Assembly: GCA_019449635.1 (NCBI GenBank)
Contig: JAGRPI010000018.1
Coordinates: 124,001 to 188,000 of the forward strand
From: Candidatus Ferrigenium bremense
Lineage (GTDB): Bacteria; Pseudomonadota; Gammaproteobacteria; Burkholderiales; Gallionellaceae
Direction: 5' to 3'
DNA: 64,000 nucleotides
In this document: positions 44,797-53,787 of the stretch, piece after piece
Position numbering within the stretch: position 1 is the first letter of the stretch
How the letters are laid out: each line of letters begins with the position of its first letter
Translations under genes and position numbers: made by a program
The notes under the pieces: model-generated
Database searches by the model: none
What the model was told of the DNA's origin: nothing
What the model saw: only the letters and a program-made list of their open reading frames with translations

Positions 44797-47142
44797 ATGG
44801 AAACCGCAATTATCCCCGCCGAACTGGAAGCTTACTGGAAACAGCTTGACTGCGGCTTCCCGCGCGTCGAGCCGGTGTTTGCCGATTGCATGCGCGAGGC
44901 ATTGGCGACGCTTTCCAGACAGGGTGTGGATGCCTACCTCGAACACGCGCGCTTCCTCGGCAAGATGGGACGCGGTGCGGAGCCGATCCTGATCTTTCTG
45001 GAGGAATGGCCGGCGGTGGCCAAGACGCTCGGCGAAGAGGCGCTGCCTGCCATCATGGACTTCATTCGCAAGATGTGGAAGTCGCCCAACGGCAATTCCA
45101 TCACGCCGTTTTTGCAATCGTTGCCGGTTACCGCGCGGCGTCTGCAATCGCCGCAACAGTTGCGCGGCTATCTGGACATCGCGCTCGATTTCATGGAGCG
45201 CACCACCGGTTCGATCCACGGCATCCACCAGACTTTTCCCAGCCCGGGGCTGCCGGAATTTTTCAAACAGATCCCGCTGCTGCTCGGCCAGCTTTCGCTG
45301 GCGGGGCTGAAGAGCTGGGTGGAATACGGGGTGCGCTATTACCAGGATCATCCCGACCGGCAGATCGATTATTTCAGCCTGCAATCGGCGGACAGCCGCG
45401 CGGTGTTGCAGCGCGAGCGGCACGGCACGCTGCTGGTGGACAACGAGCGCAAGCTGGATATGTATCTGCGCGGGTTATGGCACGACGAAGGCCAACTGAT
45501 TCCGTACTCAAGCGCATTCGACATACTGCGCCAGCCGGTTCCGTATTACGACAAGCTCGGCATCCGCCTGCCGGATGTGTATGACGACTTTGTTCTGCCC
45601 GCATCAAACAAACCTATAACCGTTCGCCCTGAGCCTGTCGAAGGACTTTGTGGTTCGACCGGCTCACCACGAGCGGTTGAGCGAATTTTGGGCATAGATC
45701 GCTACCGCGCCGTGCTGGCGCATATTGCCGGACACCGCCGCTGGACGGCGGCCATTTTCGCCGACAACTTCAGCCCGTTCCAGCGCATGGCGGCGGAGTT
45801 TCTGGAGGACTCGCGCGTGGAATATCTGGCGATGCGCGAGTATCCCGGCCTGCACCGCATCTTCACGGCATTGCATCCCATCCCCGCCGAAGACGCCTGC
45901 GATCCCGAACAGGAATCCGGTGTGCGCCATCGCCTGGCGATGCTGTCGCGCGCGATCCTCGACCCGCAGCATCCCTATAAAAACCCGCAGATCGTCGAGT
46001 TTGCGCAGCGCTTCCGCGACCTGATGCGGCACGGCGATTCAAGCACTCCGGAGATGGCCGAGCTGGCGGTTGCCTTCATAGTTCAGACGCGCCGCCAGAG
46101 CGACCAGCTCGCCAAAATCCACTTCAAGGACACGGTGGTGGATTACCGTGACGACAACCGCCAGATGTGGAAATTCATCGAGGAGGGCGACGAGGAGGAA
46201 GCCTTCGACGCGCCGCGCAAAATCGAGCCGGGCGAGGAAATCAAAGGCCTGCCGCCGCGCCATTATCCAGAGTGGGATTACCTCAATCAGAGTTACCGCC
46301 CGGACTGGGTGAGCGTGTATGAAGCCTTGCACCCGCCCGGCAATGCGGCGGATATCGACCGGCTGCTGGCCAAGCACGGCGCGCTGGCCAAGCGCCTGAA
46401 GAAGATGCTCGACCTGCTCAAGCCGCAGGACAAGGTGCGCATCCGCTACCAGGAGGAAGGCAGCGAGCTGGACCTGGATGTCGCGCTGCGTTCGCTGATC
46501 GACTACAAGAGCGGCGCGACACCCGATCCGCGCATCAACATGAGCCACAAGACCAGCGGGCGCAACATTGCGGTAATGCTGTTGCTGGACTTGTCGGAAT
46601 CGCTCAACGAAAAGGCCGCGGGCTGCGACCAGACCATTCTGGAGTTAAGCCAGGAAGCGGTATCGCTGCTGGCCTGGGCGATCGAGAAGCTGGGCGACCC
46701 GTTCGCCATCGCCGGCTTCCATTCCAACACGCGGCACGACGTGCGCTACCTGCACATCAAGGGTTACAGCGAGCGCTGGGACGATAGTGTAAAGGGGCGG
46801 CTGGCGGCGATGGAAGCCAGCTATTCCACGCGCATGGGGGCGGCGATGCGCCATGCCGCGCACTATCTGGAACAGCAGCAGGCCGATAAAAAGCTGATGC
46901 TGATCCTCACCGATGGCGAGCCGTCGGACATCGACAGCAAGGATGGCCGGCTGCTGATCGAGGACGCGCGCCAGGCGGTCAAGGAACTGGACCGGCAGGG
47001 CATTTATGCCTATTGCATCAACCTTGACCGCAAGGCCGATGAATATGTTGCAGACATTTTCGGCAAGCAGTACACCATCATCGACAAGGTGAAGCAATTG
47101 CCGGAACGGCTGCCGCAGTTGTTCATTTCACTGACCAAATAG
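44797..47142 (+). CDS. cbbO: RuBisCO activase adaptor CbbO with in-frame repeat insertion
   Basis: A 781-residue VWA-domain adaptor that recruits CbbQ to RuBisCO. The C-terminal VWA domain has an intact MIDAS, D598-L-S-E-S602 in LLLDLSESLN, plus LILTDGEPSDID. The ATG at 44797 begins METAIIPAELEAYWKQLD; an upstream TTG is unlikely. About 25-30 residues around 268-297 (KPITVRPEPVEGLCGS then SPRAVERILG) interrupt an otherwise family-like stretch and are encoded by a TGAGCCTGTCGAAGG repeat. The frame is kept. Confidence 0.95.
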   Translation: METAIIPAELEAYWKQLDCGFPRVEPVFADCMREALATLSRQGVDAYLEHARFLGKMGRGAEPILIFLEEWPAVAKTLGEEALPAIMDFIRKMWKSPNGNSITPFLQSLPVTARRLQSPQQLRGYLDIALDFMERTTGSIHGIHQTFPSPGLPEFFKQIPLLLGQLSLAGLKSWVEYGVRYYQDHPDRQIDYFSLQSADSRAVLQRERHGTLLVDNERKLDMYLRGLWHDEGQLIPYSSAFDILRQPVPYYDKLGIRLPDVYDDFVLPASNKPITVRPEPVEGLCGSTGSPRAVERILGIDRYRAVLAHIAGHRRWTAAIFADNFSPFQRMAAEFLEDSRVEYLAMREYPGLHRIFTALHPIPAEDACDPEQESGVRHRLAMLSRAILDPQHPYKNPQIVEFAQRFRDLMRHGDSSTPEMAELAVAFIVQTRRQSDQLAKIHFKDTVVDYRDDNRQMWKFIEEGDEEEAFDAPRKIEPGEEIKGLPPRHYPEWDYLNQSYRPDWVSVYEALHPPGNAADIDRLLAKHGALAKRLKKMLDLLKPQDKVRIRYQEEGSELDLDVALRSLIDYKSGATPDPRINMSHKTSGRNIAVMLLLDLSESLNEKAAGCDQTILELSQEAVSLLAWAIEKLGDPFAIAGFHSNTRHDVRYLHIKGYSERWDDSVKGRLAAMEASYSTRMGAAMRHAAHYLEQQQADKKLMLILTDGEPSDIDSKDGRLLIEDARQAVKELDRQGIYAYCINLDRKADEYVADIFGKQYTIIDKVKQLPERLPQLFISLTK
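45620..45676 (+). repeat. TGAGCCTGTCGAAGG repeat inside cbbO
   Basis: CCGTTCGCCCTGAGCCTGTC, then GAAGGACTTTGTGGTTCGAC and CACCACGAGCGG. The inverted motifs CCGTTCG/CGAGCGG lie at its ends. It is translated as VRPEPVEGLCGSTGSPRA. Family member of the 10001 and 61215 repeats. Confidence 0.9.
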
Positions 47143-47146
47143 CCTT

Positions 47147-47234
47147 GTAGCCCGCATGAAGCGCAGCGCAATGCGGGGGTGAAGCCGATGACCGAGATGG
47201 CTTCCCGGATTCCACTTCGTTACATCCGGGCTAC
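47147..47234. repeat. GTAGCCCG REP-like palindrome between cbbO and fbp
   Basis: GTAGCCCGCATGAAGCGCAG opens it and CGTTACATCCGGGCTAC closes it (GTAGCCCG/CGGGCTAC pair). The interior has GCGCAGCGCAATGCGGG. It resembles sequences dispersed in many proteobacterial genomes. Confidence 0.8.
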
Positions 47235-47316
47235 GTTACTGGCTAAATAGCGATATAGAGCAACCTGTAAAAGCGGTAAAATCACACTAATTGAAAATCT
47301 TGATAAAGGAAGAAAC

Positions 47317-48318
47317 ATGAGCAAAAGTTTGATCCAGTTCATCATCGAAGAACAGCGCGCCATTCCGGGCGCGAGCGGCGATTTCACCGGCCTGATCAGC
47401 GACATCGTGATCGCCTGCAAGCAGATCGCGCACGACGTCAACAAGGGCGCGCTGATCGGCGTGCTGGGCAGTGCGGGCAGCGAGAATGTGCAGGGCGAAA
47501 CCCAGAAGAAACTGGATATCATCACCAACGAAATCTTCATCAAATCGACCGAATGGGCAGGCCACTTGGCCGCGATGGCTTCCGAAGAAATGGATGATGT
47601 TTATCCTATTCCGGCCAGGTATCCGAAGGGCAAGTACTTGCTGGTGTTTGATCCGCTCGACGGCTCTTCCAACATCGACGTGAACATTTCCGTTGGCACG
47701 ATTTTCTCGATCCTGCGCGCGCCCAAGGGCATTGAAAATCCGACCGCGGAGGACTTCCTGCAACCCGGCGCCACGCAGGTTTGCGCCGGTTATGCGCTGT
47801 ACGGCCCCTCGACCATGCTGGTGATTACCAGCGGGCACGGCGTGAACGGCTTTACGCTGGACGGCGACATCGGCGAATTCATGCTGACCCATCCGAACAT
47901 GAAAATTACCGAGGACACCCGCGAGTTTGCAATCAACGCGTCCAACGAGCGGCACTGGGAAAAACCGGTGCAGCGTTATGTGGAAGAATGCGTTGCCGGC
48001 ACCAACGGGCCGCGCGGCACCAATTTCAACATGCGCTGGGTCGCATCGATGGTCGCCGAGGTGCATCGCATCCTGATCCGCGGCGGCGTGTTCATGTACC
48101 CCAAGGACACCAAGGACCCCACCAAGGCCGGCAAGTTGCGCCTGTTGTATGAGGCGAATCCGATGTCCTTCATCGTCGAACAGGCGGGCGGCATGGCCTC
48201 CACCGGCTACCAGCGCATCATGGACGTCCAGCCTTCCGGCCTTCATCAACGCGTACCGGTGATACTCGGCTCGAAGAATGAAGTCGAGCGCATCGTGCGT
48301 TACCACAAGGAGATCTAG
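47317..48318 (+). CDS. fbp: Fructose-1,6-bisphosphatase class I
   Basis: A 333-residue phosphatase that makes fructose 6-phosphate for the Calvin cycle and gluconeogenesis. Metal-binding blocks EEMDDV and [13 protein letters not shown], then the substrate-binding [20 protein letters not shown] and [13 protein letters not shown]. It stands alone downstream of the cbb genes, separated by a REP-like repeat, so it may or may not share their control. AGGAAG precedes the ATG. Confidence 0.97.
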   Translation: MSKSLIQFIIEEQRAIPGASGDFTGLISDIVIACKQIAHDVNKGALIGVLGSAGSENVQGETQKKLDIITNEIFIKSTEWAGHLAAMASEEMDDVYPIPARYPKGKYLLVFDPLDGSSNIDVNISVGTIFSILRAPKGIENPTAEDFLQPGATQVCAGYALYGPSTMLVITSGHGVNGFTLDGDIGEFMLTHPNMKITEDTREFAINASNERHWEKPVQRYVEECVAGTNGPRGTNFNMRWVASMVAEVHRILIRGGVFMYPKDTKDPTKAGKLRLLYEANPMSFIVEQAGGMASTGYQRIMDVQPSGLHQRVPVILGSKNEVERIVRYHKEI

Positions 48319-48320
48319 CC

Positions 48321-48815
48321 ATGGGAAAGCAGCTGGTTTCCATCGTAATGGGCAGCGCCAATGACTGGGAGATCATGCAGCAGGCCGCGCGGCAGCTGCA
48401 GGACTTCGGTGTGTCCTATGACGCGCGGGTGATTTCCGCGCATCGCTCGCCCGATTTGTTGTTCGACTACATCAAGGAAATCAGCGCGCAGGGCGTGCAG
48501 TGTTTCATCGCCGGCGCCGGCGGCGCCGCGCATCTTGCCGGCGTGATTGCCGGCAAGACCACGTTGCCGGTGCTGGGCGTGCCGATGCCGTCCAAGTATC
48601 TCAAAGGAATGGACTCGCTGTTATCCACCGTGCAAATGCCCAAGGGCATCCCGGTGGCGACCTTCGCGATCGGCGAGGCGGGCGCGGCGAATGCCGGGAT
48701 GTTCTCCATCTCGATGCTGGCGCTGCACGATGCGCAGCTGGCGCAGAAGCTGGCCGAGTACCGCAAGCAGCAGGCGGCGGCCATCGCGGCGACGGCCCTG
48801 CCGGTTCTATCGTAG
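48321..48815 (+). CDS. purE: N5-carboxyaminoimidazole ribonucleotide mutase PurE
   Basis: A 164-residue class I PurE of de novo purine synthesis. SIVMGSANDWEIM is the phosphate-binding loop; the usual pattern is GSxSDW, so the second Ser is Asn here. The catalytic His is in ARVISAHRSPD, and IAGAGGAAHLAGVIAG and GVPMPSKYLKGMDSLLS are typical. It starts two bases after the fbp stop. No purK follows, though purC lies 550 bases on. Confidence 0.95.
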   Translation: MGKQLVSIVMGSANDWEIMQQAARQLQDFGVSYDARVISAHRSPDLLFDYIKEISAQGVQCFIAGAGGAAHLAGVIAGKTTLPVLGVPMPSKYLKGMDSLLSTVQMPKGIPVATFAIGEAGAANAGMFSISMLALHDAQLAQKLAEYRKQQAAAIAATALPVLS

Positions 48816-48840
48816 GGGCGCAGCGCGCCGCGCCCCTACC
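48810..48840. repeat. GTAGGGGCGC palindrome after purE
   Basis: GTAGGGGCGCAGCGCG then CCGCGCCCCTAC: a 10-base GC-rich stem starting just inside the purE stop. It is REP-like and may end the fbp-purE message. Confidence 0.7.
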
Positions 48841-48867
48841 GAATGCGATATTGCCAGGAGGTAAGAT

Positions 48868-49263
48868 ATGAAAATTGCCATCCAGGATTTCAACCAGAAG
48901 CTGCTCTCGCTGGTAGAGCATATCGGCCTGCTGGTGATCGCCATCGCCACGGTGATTGCGATGACCAGCGAGGTCGCGGCCATGGCGCTTGCGAGGCAAG
49001 TGACCCTGGCCGACCTGCTGCTGCTCTTCCTTTATCTGGAGGTACTCGCCATGGTTGGTGCGTATTACCGGTCCGGCAAGCTGCCGGTGCGATTTCCGCT
49101 GTACATCGGAATGGTGGCACTGGCTCGCTACCTGGTGCTCGACATCAAGGGCATGGACGATTGGCGCATGCTTGCCGTAACCGGCTCGATTCTGCTGCTG
49201 ACGCTGGCGGTGCTGATGGTGCGCATCGGGCATGTGCGCTACCCTTACCCCAGCGACGATTAG
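48868..49263 (+). CDS. PsiE-like phosphate-starvation-inducible membrane protein
   Basis: A 131-residue membrane protein of the PsiE family, with four hydrophobic segments at about residues 17-42, 47-66, 73-90 and 101-122. The pattern LVEHIGLLVIAIATVIAMT, then LLLLFLYLEVLAMVGAYY and VRFPLYIGMVALARYLVLD, is characteristic. No biochemical function is known; in E. coli expression responds to phosphate starvation. GGAGG lies seven bases before the ATG. Confidence 0.85.
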   Translation: MKIAIQDFNQKLLSLVEHIGLLVIAIATVIAMTSEVAAMALARQVTLADLLLLFLYLEVLAMVGAYYRSGKLPVRFPLYIGMVALARYLVLDIKGMDDWRMLAVTGSILLLTLAVLMVRIGHVRYPYPSDD

Positions 49264-49271
49264 GCTTATGC

Positions 49272-49324
49272 AGGTGCGGATTTATCCGCACCTAACCCGC
49301 TGTTCGTGCGAATAAATTCGCACC
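49272..49324. repeat. Pair of AGGTGCGAATTTATTCGCACC-type hairpins
   Basis: AGGTGCGGATTTATCCGCACCT is a perfect small palindrome, followed by GTGCGAATAAATTCGCAC. The outer AGGTGCG/CGCACCT also pair. They lie between the PsiE-like gene and purC. Confidence 0.85.
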
Positions 49325-49360
49325 TACAAGCTCATCAACTGTCATTTTAAGGTTTACCAA

Positions 49361-50248
49361 ATGAACACTCCGATACTCCAATCCAGCATCAACAGCCTGC
49401 CGCTATTGCATCGCGGCAAGGTGCGCGATCTCTATAAGGTCGATGAAAAACATCTCTTGATCGTGCAGACCGACCGGCTTTCCGCCTTCGACGTGATCCT
49501 GCCCGATCCGATTCCGGGCAAGGGCGAAGTGCTGACACGCGTGTCGAATTTCTGGTTCGACAAGCTGCGGCATATCATTCCGAATCACCTGACCGGCATC
49601 GCGCCCGAATCGGTGGTCAACGGCGAACAGGAACAGGCGCAGGTGAAGGGGCGCGCCTTCGTCACCATGAAACTCAAGCCGTTGCCGATCGAGGCGATCG
49701 TGCGCGGCTACTTGGCGGGCTCCGGCTGGAAGGATTATCAGAAGACCGGCACGGTATGCGGGATCAAGTTGCCTGACGGGCTGCGCGAGGCGCAAAAGCT
49801 GCCGCAGTCGTTGTTTACGCCGTCCACCAAGGCAGCGGTTGGCGATCACGATGAGAACATTACCTTTGCGCAGACCGTTGAATTGCTCGGCGAAGCGCGC
49901 GCCAACGAAGTGCGCGACGCGACGCTCGCGCTGTATACCGAAGCGGCAAATTATGCGGCGGGCAAGGGCATCATCATCGCCGACACCAAATTCGAATTCG
50001 GCGTGGATGAGGCGGGCAAGCTATATCTGATCGACGAGGCGCTCACGCCGGATTCCTCGCGTTTTTGGCCGGCCGACCAGTATCACGTCGGCAGCAACCC
50101 GCCCAGCTTCGACAAGCAGTTCGTGCGCGACTGGCTGGAAGCCTCGGGCTGGAACAAGCAAGCGCCCGCGCCGCATATCCCGCAGGAGGTGCTGCAAAAG
50201 ACTGCCGGTAAATACCGCGAAGCGGCGCAACGCCTGACAGGCGCATGA
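49361..50248 (+). CDS. purC: Phosphoribosylaminoimidazole-succinocarboxamide synthase
   Basis: A 295-residue SAICAR synthetase, the purine-pathway step after PurE. Blocks [20 protein letters not shown] in part, [38 protein letters not shown] and [12 protein letters not shown] are typical of the long (yeast-like) form. The final four bases overlap the next gene's start (ATGA), so carbonic anhydrase is translated from the same message. Confidence 0.97.
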   Translation: MNTPILQSSINSLPLLHRGKVRDLYKVDEKHLLIVQTDRLSAFDVILPDPIPGKGEVLTRVSNFWFDKLRHIIPNHLTGIAPESVVNGEQEQAQVKGRAFVTMKLKPLPIEAIVRGYLAGSGWKDYQKTGTVCGIKLPDGLREAQKLPQSLFTPSTKAAVGDHDENITFAQTVELLGEARANEVRDATLALYTEAANYAAGKGIIIADTKFEFGVDEAGKLYLIDEALTPDSSRFWPADQYHVGSNPPSFDKQFVRDWLEASGWNKQAPAPHIPQEVLQKTAGKYREAAQRLTGA

Positions 50249-50874
50249 GTTTGCCCACGCAGCTCATCGAAGGCTTTGCGCGTTTCCGCGAAAAGCATTT
50301 CACCAAGGACGATGTACTGTTCCGCGAGCTGGTCGAGCAGGGGCAGACGCCCAGGACCATGGTGGTCGCCTGTTGCGATGCGCGCGTCGATCCGGCACTG
50401 GTGCTGGATTGTGCGCCGGGCGACCTGTTCGTCATCCGCAATGTGGCCAACCTCGTTCCTCCCGCAGAAAACCAGGGGCACTACCACGGCACCAGCGCCG
50501 CGCTGGAGTTCGGTGTGCGCAAGCTGAATGTCGGGCACATCATCGTGCTGGGGCATGCGCATTGCGGAGGCATCCATGCGTTGCTGGAGGGCGATGTGCA
50601 AAAAGGAGACGCGTTCATTTCAGAATGGATGGGGATAGCCGATACCGCACGGGAACGGGTAAGCCGGGAATTCGCGGATACCGATAACGCGGCGCGCCAT
50701 CGCGCCTGCGAGCAGCAGGCGATCCTGGTCTCGCTGGATAACCTGATGACTTTTTCCTGGATACGCGAGCGTGTCGAACAAGGCACGCTCGCGTTGCATG
50801 GCTGGTATTTCGATATCGAACGCGGCGAGCTGCTGGGTTACAACGCGGCAACCCGCCAGTTCGAAGTGCTTTAA
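50245..50874 (+). CDS. can: Beta-class carbonic anhydrase
   Basis: A 209-residue zinc enzyme interconverting CO2 and bicarbonate. Zn ligands: C43 with the catalytic dyad D45/R47 in [10 protein letters not shown], then H104 and C107 in [11 protein letters not shown]. Its position a few kilobases from RuBisCO and purE suggests it supplies CO2 or bicarbonate for fixation and carboxylation. It is translationally coupled to purC and convergent with the DUF4124 gene; the two stops abut (50874/50875) with no terminator space. Confidence 0.96.
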   Translation: MSLPTQLIEGFARFREKHFTKDDVLFRELVEQGQTPRTMVVACCDARVDPALVLDCAPGDLFVIRNVANLVPPAENQGHYHGTSAALEFGVRKLNVGHIIVLGHAHCGGIHALLEGDVQKGDAFISEWMGIADTARERVSREFADTDNAARHRACEQQAILVSLDNLMTFSWIRERVEQGTLALHGWYFDIERGELLGYNAATRQFEVL

Positions 50875-51483
50875 TTACTTGCCGGTCAATTCCTTGTAGC
50901 GCACCTTGTCGGCGTCATAGCGCGCATCCAGTGCGGCCTTTTCCGCCTTGGCTTTTTCCATATCCTGCTGCAGCTTGGTCAGCCGCGCCAGCGATTCATT
51001 CAGGTCTTCCTGCAAGGATACGGGGATTTTCTTGCCCGCTGCATTGTAGCCGTCGGCTTCTTTTTTCAGTGTGGCCAGATTTTCTTCGGCTATTTTGAGC
51101 TGTCTGCTGATGCTGTCGATGCGCGCCTCTACCTGTTGAAGATTGCGGTTACGCGCCAGGTCAATTTCCTTCTCGTTGCTGTAGGTACTGACCAGCGCCT
51201 TGTCGCGGCGTTTGCGTTCCAGCACGGCTTCCTCATCGGCGCGCTTTTTGGCGTCTGCCTGTTCGGCTGTGCGGCGTTCTTCAGGAGTGAGCACCTCCTT
51301 CTTTCCTATCACGCGCCCGGACTTGCCCAGTTCGCTGCGGTCCTTGTTGGCATACTCTGGCGGGATGGTTTCGCCGTAGTGCGTGACACCTTTGTCATCC
51401 ACCCATTTGTACATCTTTGCTGAAACGGGCAAACTGAAAGCGATGCCGGCGACCAATGCGACAAACAATTTAAATCGGGTCAT
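50875..51483 (-). CDS. DUF4124-domain secreted coiled-coil protein
   Basis: A 202-residue protein with a signal peptide (about residues 1-22, ending LPVSA), a short DUF4124 domain ([20 protein letters not shown]) and a long charged coiled coil (about 60-200). Function of the family is unknown; its members are usually periplasmic. A second DUF4124 protein lies in the glnA cluster at 56708. It overlaps the pyrE 3' end by 14 bases. Confidence 0.85.
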   Translation of the reverse strand: MTRFKLFVALVAGIAFSLPVSAKMYKWVDDKGVTHYGETIPPEYANKDRSELGKSGRVIGKKEVLTPEERRTAEQADAKKRADEEAVLERKRRDKALVSTYSNEKEIDLARNRNLQQVEARIDSISRQLKIAEENLATLKKEADGYNAAGKKIPVSLQEDLNESLARLTKLQQDMEKAKAEKAALDARYDADKVRYKELTGK

Positions 51484-52123
51484 TTTTTACTCCATAACGA
51501 TTGCGGTAAGATTGCGAAGCGGCCAGATTCTGCACCATATCCGCTTCGCCCTGCAAATAGCCGAGCAAGTCATCCAGCGTAGCGATAGACACCACCGGAA
51601 TGCCATAGTTGCGTTGCACTTCCTGTACGGCGGAGAGTTCGCCTTGCCCGCGCTCCATGCGATCCAGCGCGATCACCACGCCACAAGGCTCGGCGCCTGC
51701 CGCCCCAATCAGCTCAATGGATTCGCGTACCGAGGTGCCGGCGGAGATCACGTCGTCAACGATCAGCACCCTGCCTTGCAGCTTTGCGCCCACCGTTGTG
51801 CCGCCTTCGCCGTGATCCTTGGCCTCCTTGCGGTTGTAGCAATAGGGTACGTTGCGCCCCTGCTCGGCCAATGCGATGGCTGTTCCGGCAACCAGCGGGA
51901 TGCCCTTGTAGGCCGGGCCGAACAGCATATCGAAGGATAATCCGGAGGCAAGGATGGCTTGCGCATAGAACTGCGACAGGTTCCTTAACGCCGCACCGTC
52001 ATTGAACAGTCCGGCATTGAAGAAATATGGCGACAGGCGCCCGGCCTTGGTCTGGAATTCGCCGAAGCGCAATACTTTCTGCTGCACGGCAAAGCGGATG
52101 AAATCCTGCCTGAAATTGAACAT
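51470..52123 (-). CDS. pyrE: Orotate phosphoribosyltransferase
   Basis: A 217-residue pyrimidine-pathway enzyme that joins orotate to PRPP. Typical blocks: [50 protein letters not shown] (flexible catalytic loop) and the PRPP-binding [17 protein letters not shown]. The ATG at 52123 is chosen over a GTG four codons upstream. It is divergent from xthA; the gap of about 70 bases must hold both promoters. Confidence 0.96.
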   Translation of the reverse strand: MFNFRQDFIRFAVQQKVLRFGEFQTKAGRLSPYFFNAGLFNDGAALRNLSQFYAQAILASGLSFDMLFGPAYKGIPLVAGTAIALAEQGRNVPYCYNRKEAKDHGEGGTTVGAKLQGRVLIVDDVISAGTSVRESIELIGAAGAEPCGVVIALDRMERGQGELSAVQEVQRNYGIPVVSIATLDDLLGYLQGEADMVQNLAASQSYRNRYGVKNDPI

Positions 52124-52192
52124 GGTAAGCGGCACAGGTTGAGGTAAGGTTGGTCATTATAATGGCGCATACTCCATCACCGGAAAATTTTC

Positions 52193-53179
52193 ATGCGCAT
52201 CATCACCATCAACCTGAACGGGATCCGTTCTGCCGCCGGCAAGGATTTTTTCGCGTGGCTCGCGCAGCAGGATGCCGACGTCGTCTGTTTGCAGGAGCTC
52301 AAGGCTCAGGCGGCAGACATGACCGGGCAAATGCTTGCACCGCCCGGCTATCATGGCTATTTCCATTATGCGGAAAAAAAAGGCTATAGCGGCGTAGGCA
52401 TTTATACCCGGCACAAGCCGGATGCGGTGATCGAAGGGTTGGGCTTTCCCGAGTTCGATTGCGAAGGGCGTTATCTCGAAGCACAGTTTGGCAATTTGAG
52501 CATTGTGTCGGTTTATCTTCCCTCCGGCTCCAGCGGCGAGGAACGGCAGGCAGTGAAGTTCAGGTTCATGGCGGCGTTCCTGACGCACCTCCGCCACATG
52601 ATGACGTCCTCTCCAGTTTTGGATGGAGGTGCGACGCGGCTGCTCCCGCAATCGGCTGGCTTTGCCATAACCAGCGACTTGGCGAATGTGGTTAAATCGC
52701 CCAGTCGAATGGCTATAACCAATGACTTGGCTGTTGCTGTTGGACAGCCTAGTCAGGTAGCTAGTAGTTCCACCAGTAGTTCTATCAGTGACGTGTCACA
52801 GCCGCATCTGCATGAACTGCGCGCCAGCGGGCGCGAGATGGTGATATGCGGCGACTGGAATATCGCGCACAAGGAAATCGACCTGAAGAACTGGCGCGGC
52901 AACCGGAAGAATTCCGGCTTCCTGCCCGAAGAGCGCGCCTGGCTGACCGGGCTGTTCGATGAGACAGGGTTTGTCGATGTTTTCCGCCGTGTCCATCCTG
53001 AGATGGAGGCATACACCTGGTGGTCAAACCGCGGTCGCGCGTGGGATAAGAATGTCGGCTGGCGCATCGATTACCAGATTGCCACGCCCGGCATCGCCGC
53101 GCGGGCTCAGGCGGCGGCTGTCTACAAGACGCAACGCTTTTCCGATCATGCGCCGCTGATTGTTGATTACGCCGATTGA
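52193..53179 (+). CDS. xthA: Exodeoxyribonuclease III split in frame by palindromic elements
   Basis: A 328-residue AP endonuclease/3'-5' exonuclease of the XthA family (normally about 255). Catalytic blocks are intact: NLNGIRSA, LQELKAQ, VICGDWNIAHKEIDLKNWRG, KNSGFLPEERAW and SDHAPLIVDY. About 74 residues (130-203), from THLRHMMTSS to SSISDVSQ, are foreign. They interrupt a helix that ordinarily reads on from KFRFMAAFL to PHLHELRASGRE. The insert is encoded by a CGCACCTCC palindrome plus a tandem type 1-type 2 palindromic element, with no stop codon. Either the protein tolerates a large loop or the gene is compromised; other repair enzymes could compensate. Confidence 0.95.
   Translation: MRIITINLNGIRSAAGKDFFAWLAQQDADVVCLQELKAQAADMTGQMLAPPGYHGYFHYAEKKGYSGVGIYTRHKPDAVIEGLGFPEFDCEGRYLEAQFGNLSIVSVYLPSGSSGEERQAVKFRFMAAFLTHLRHMMTSSPVLDGGATRLLPQSAGFAITSDLANVVKSPSRMAITNDLAVAVGQPSQVASSSTSSSISDVSQPHLHELRASGREMVICGDWNIAHKEIDLKNWRGNRKNSGFLPEERAWLTGLFDETGFVDVFRRVHPEMEAYTWWSNRGRAWDKNVGWRIDYQIATPGIAARAQAAAVYKTQRFSDHAPLIVDYAD
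52584..52633. repeat. CGCACCTCC palindrome inside xthA
   Basis: The arms CGCACCTCC and GGAGGTGCG are perfect complements about 50 bases apart, end to end. They enclose GACGTCCTCTCCAGTTTTGG. It lies at the 5' edge of the foreign segment of xthA, just before palindromic element E. Confidence 0.8.
52667..52790 (+). repeat. Palindromic element E (type 1 + type 2 tandem), inside xthA
   Basis: Unit 1: ATAACCAGCGACTTGGCGAA, then TCGCCCAGTCGAATGGCTAT; inner stem GGCGA/TCGCC. Unit 2: ATAACCAATGACTTGGCTGT, then ACAGCCTAGTCAGGTAGCTA; inner stem GGCTGT/ACAGCC. Tail GTAGTTCCACCAG, then TAGTTCTATC. Both units are translated in frame (FAITSDLANVVKSP, then RMAITNDLAVAVGQP). Confidence 0.95.
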
Positions 53180-53275
53180 CCTGAGAAAAACATTCACCAC
53201 GAAGGGCGCTGAGACCATGAAGGGGCAGTATCAGGCTTGCCTTCGCACTCTTCGTAGTTCAGAAAGGCTGCAAGG

Positions 53276-53746
53276 CTAACTTTGCTCCCAGGGCAACCCG
53301 GCAACGCGCCACCCACCCAACGTATTGCGGTGCTCATCTGCGTCCTGCTCGCCTTCGAAACCTTCCAGCACGTTGTAGCAGTCGCTGTAACCTGCCTTGG
53401 TGGCGGCCGTTGCGGCGGCATTGGAGCGCATACCGCTACGGCAGATGAATAGCACCAGGGCTTCCTTGTCCACTTGCTGTTCAAGCTGGGCGGTGAAATG
53501 CAGATTGGGTTTCATGCCCGGATAGATGACCCATTCGATCTCCACGGCATCGGGTATGCGCCCGACCCAGTCCAGTTCGGCGCGAGTGCGCACATCCACC
53601 AGCTTGGCGCCGGGCGCAGATTGCAGCACTTCATGAGCCTCGTCGGGGTACAGCGCGCCCTCATAGGGCAGGTTCATTTCCTTGGCGCGTTGTTGCGCTG
53701 CTTGCAGAATGGCGGTAATTTTTCCCATGTGACTTTTTTCTTCCAT
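53276..53746 (-). CDS. Rhodanese-like sulfurtransferase domain protein
   Basis: A 156-residue single rhodanese-domain protein. The active-site Cys is in FICRSGMRSNAAA, and VDVRTRAELDWVGRIPDAVE is the substrate-side motif. It probably handles persulfide sulfur; the partner is unknown. The start could be the first Met or a second at MGKITAIL, which has a better family match. It is divergent from the cation efflux gene with about 40 bases between. Confidence 0.88.
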   Translation of the reverse strand: MEEKSHMGKITAILQAAQQRAKEMNLPYEGALYPDEAHEVLQSAPGAKLVDVRTRAELDWVGRIPDAVEIEWVIYPGMKPNLHFTAQLEQQVDKEALVLFICRSGMRSNAAATAATKAGYSDCYNVLEGFEGEQDADEHRNTLGGWRVAGLPWEQS

Positions 53747-53787
53747 AGCGATATTTAACGAATTTGACGCATACTAGCGCAACAGAC

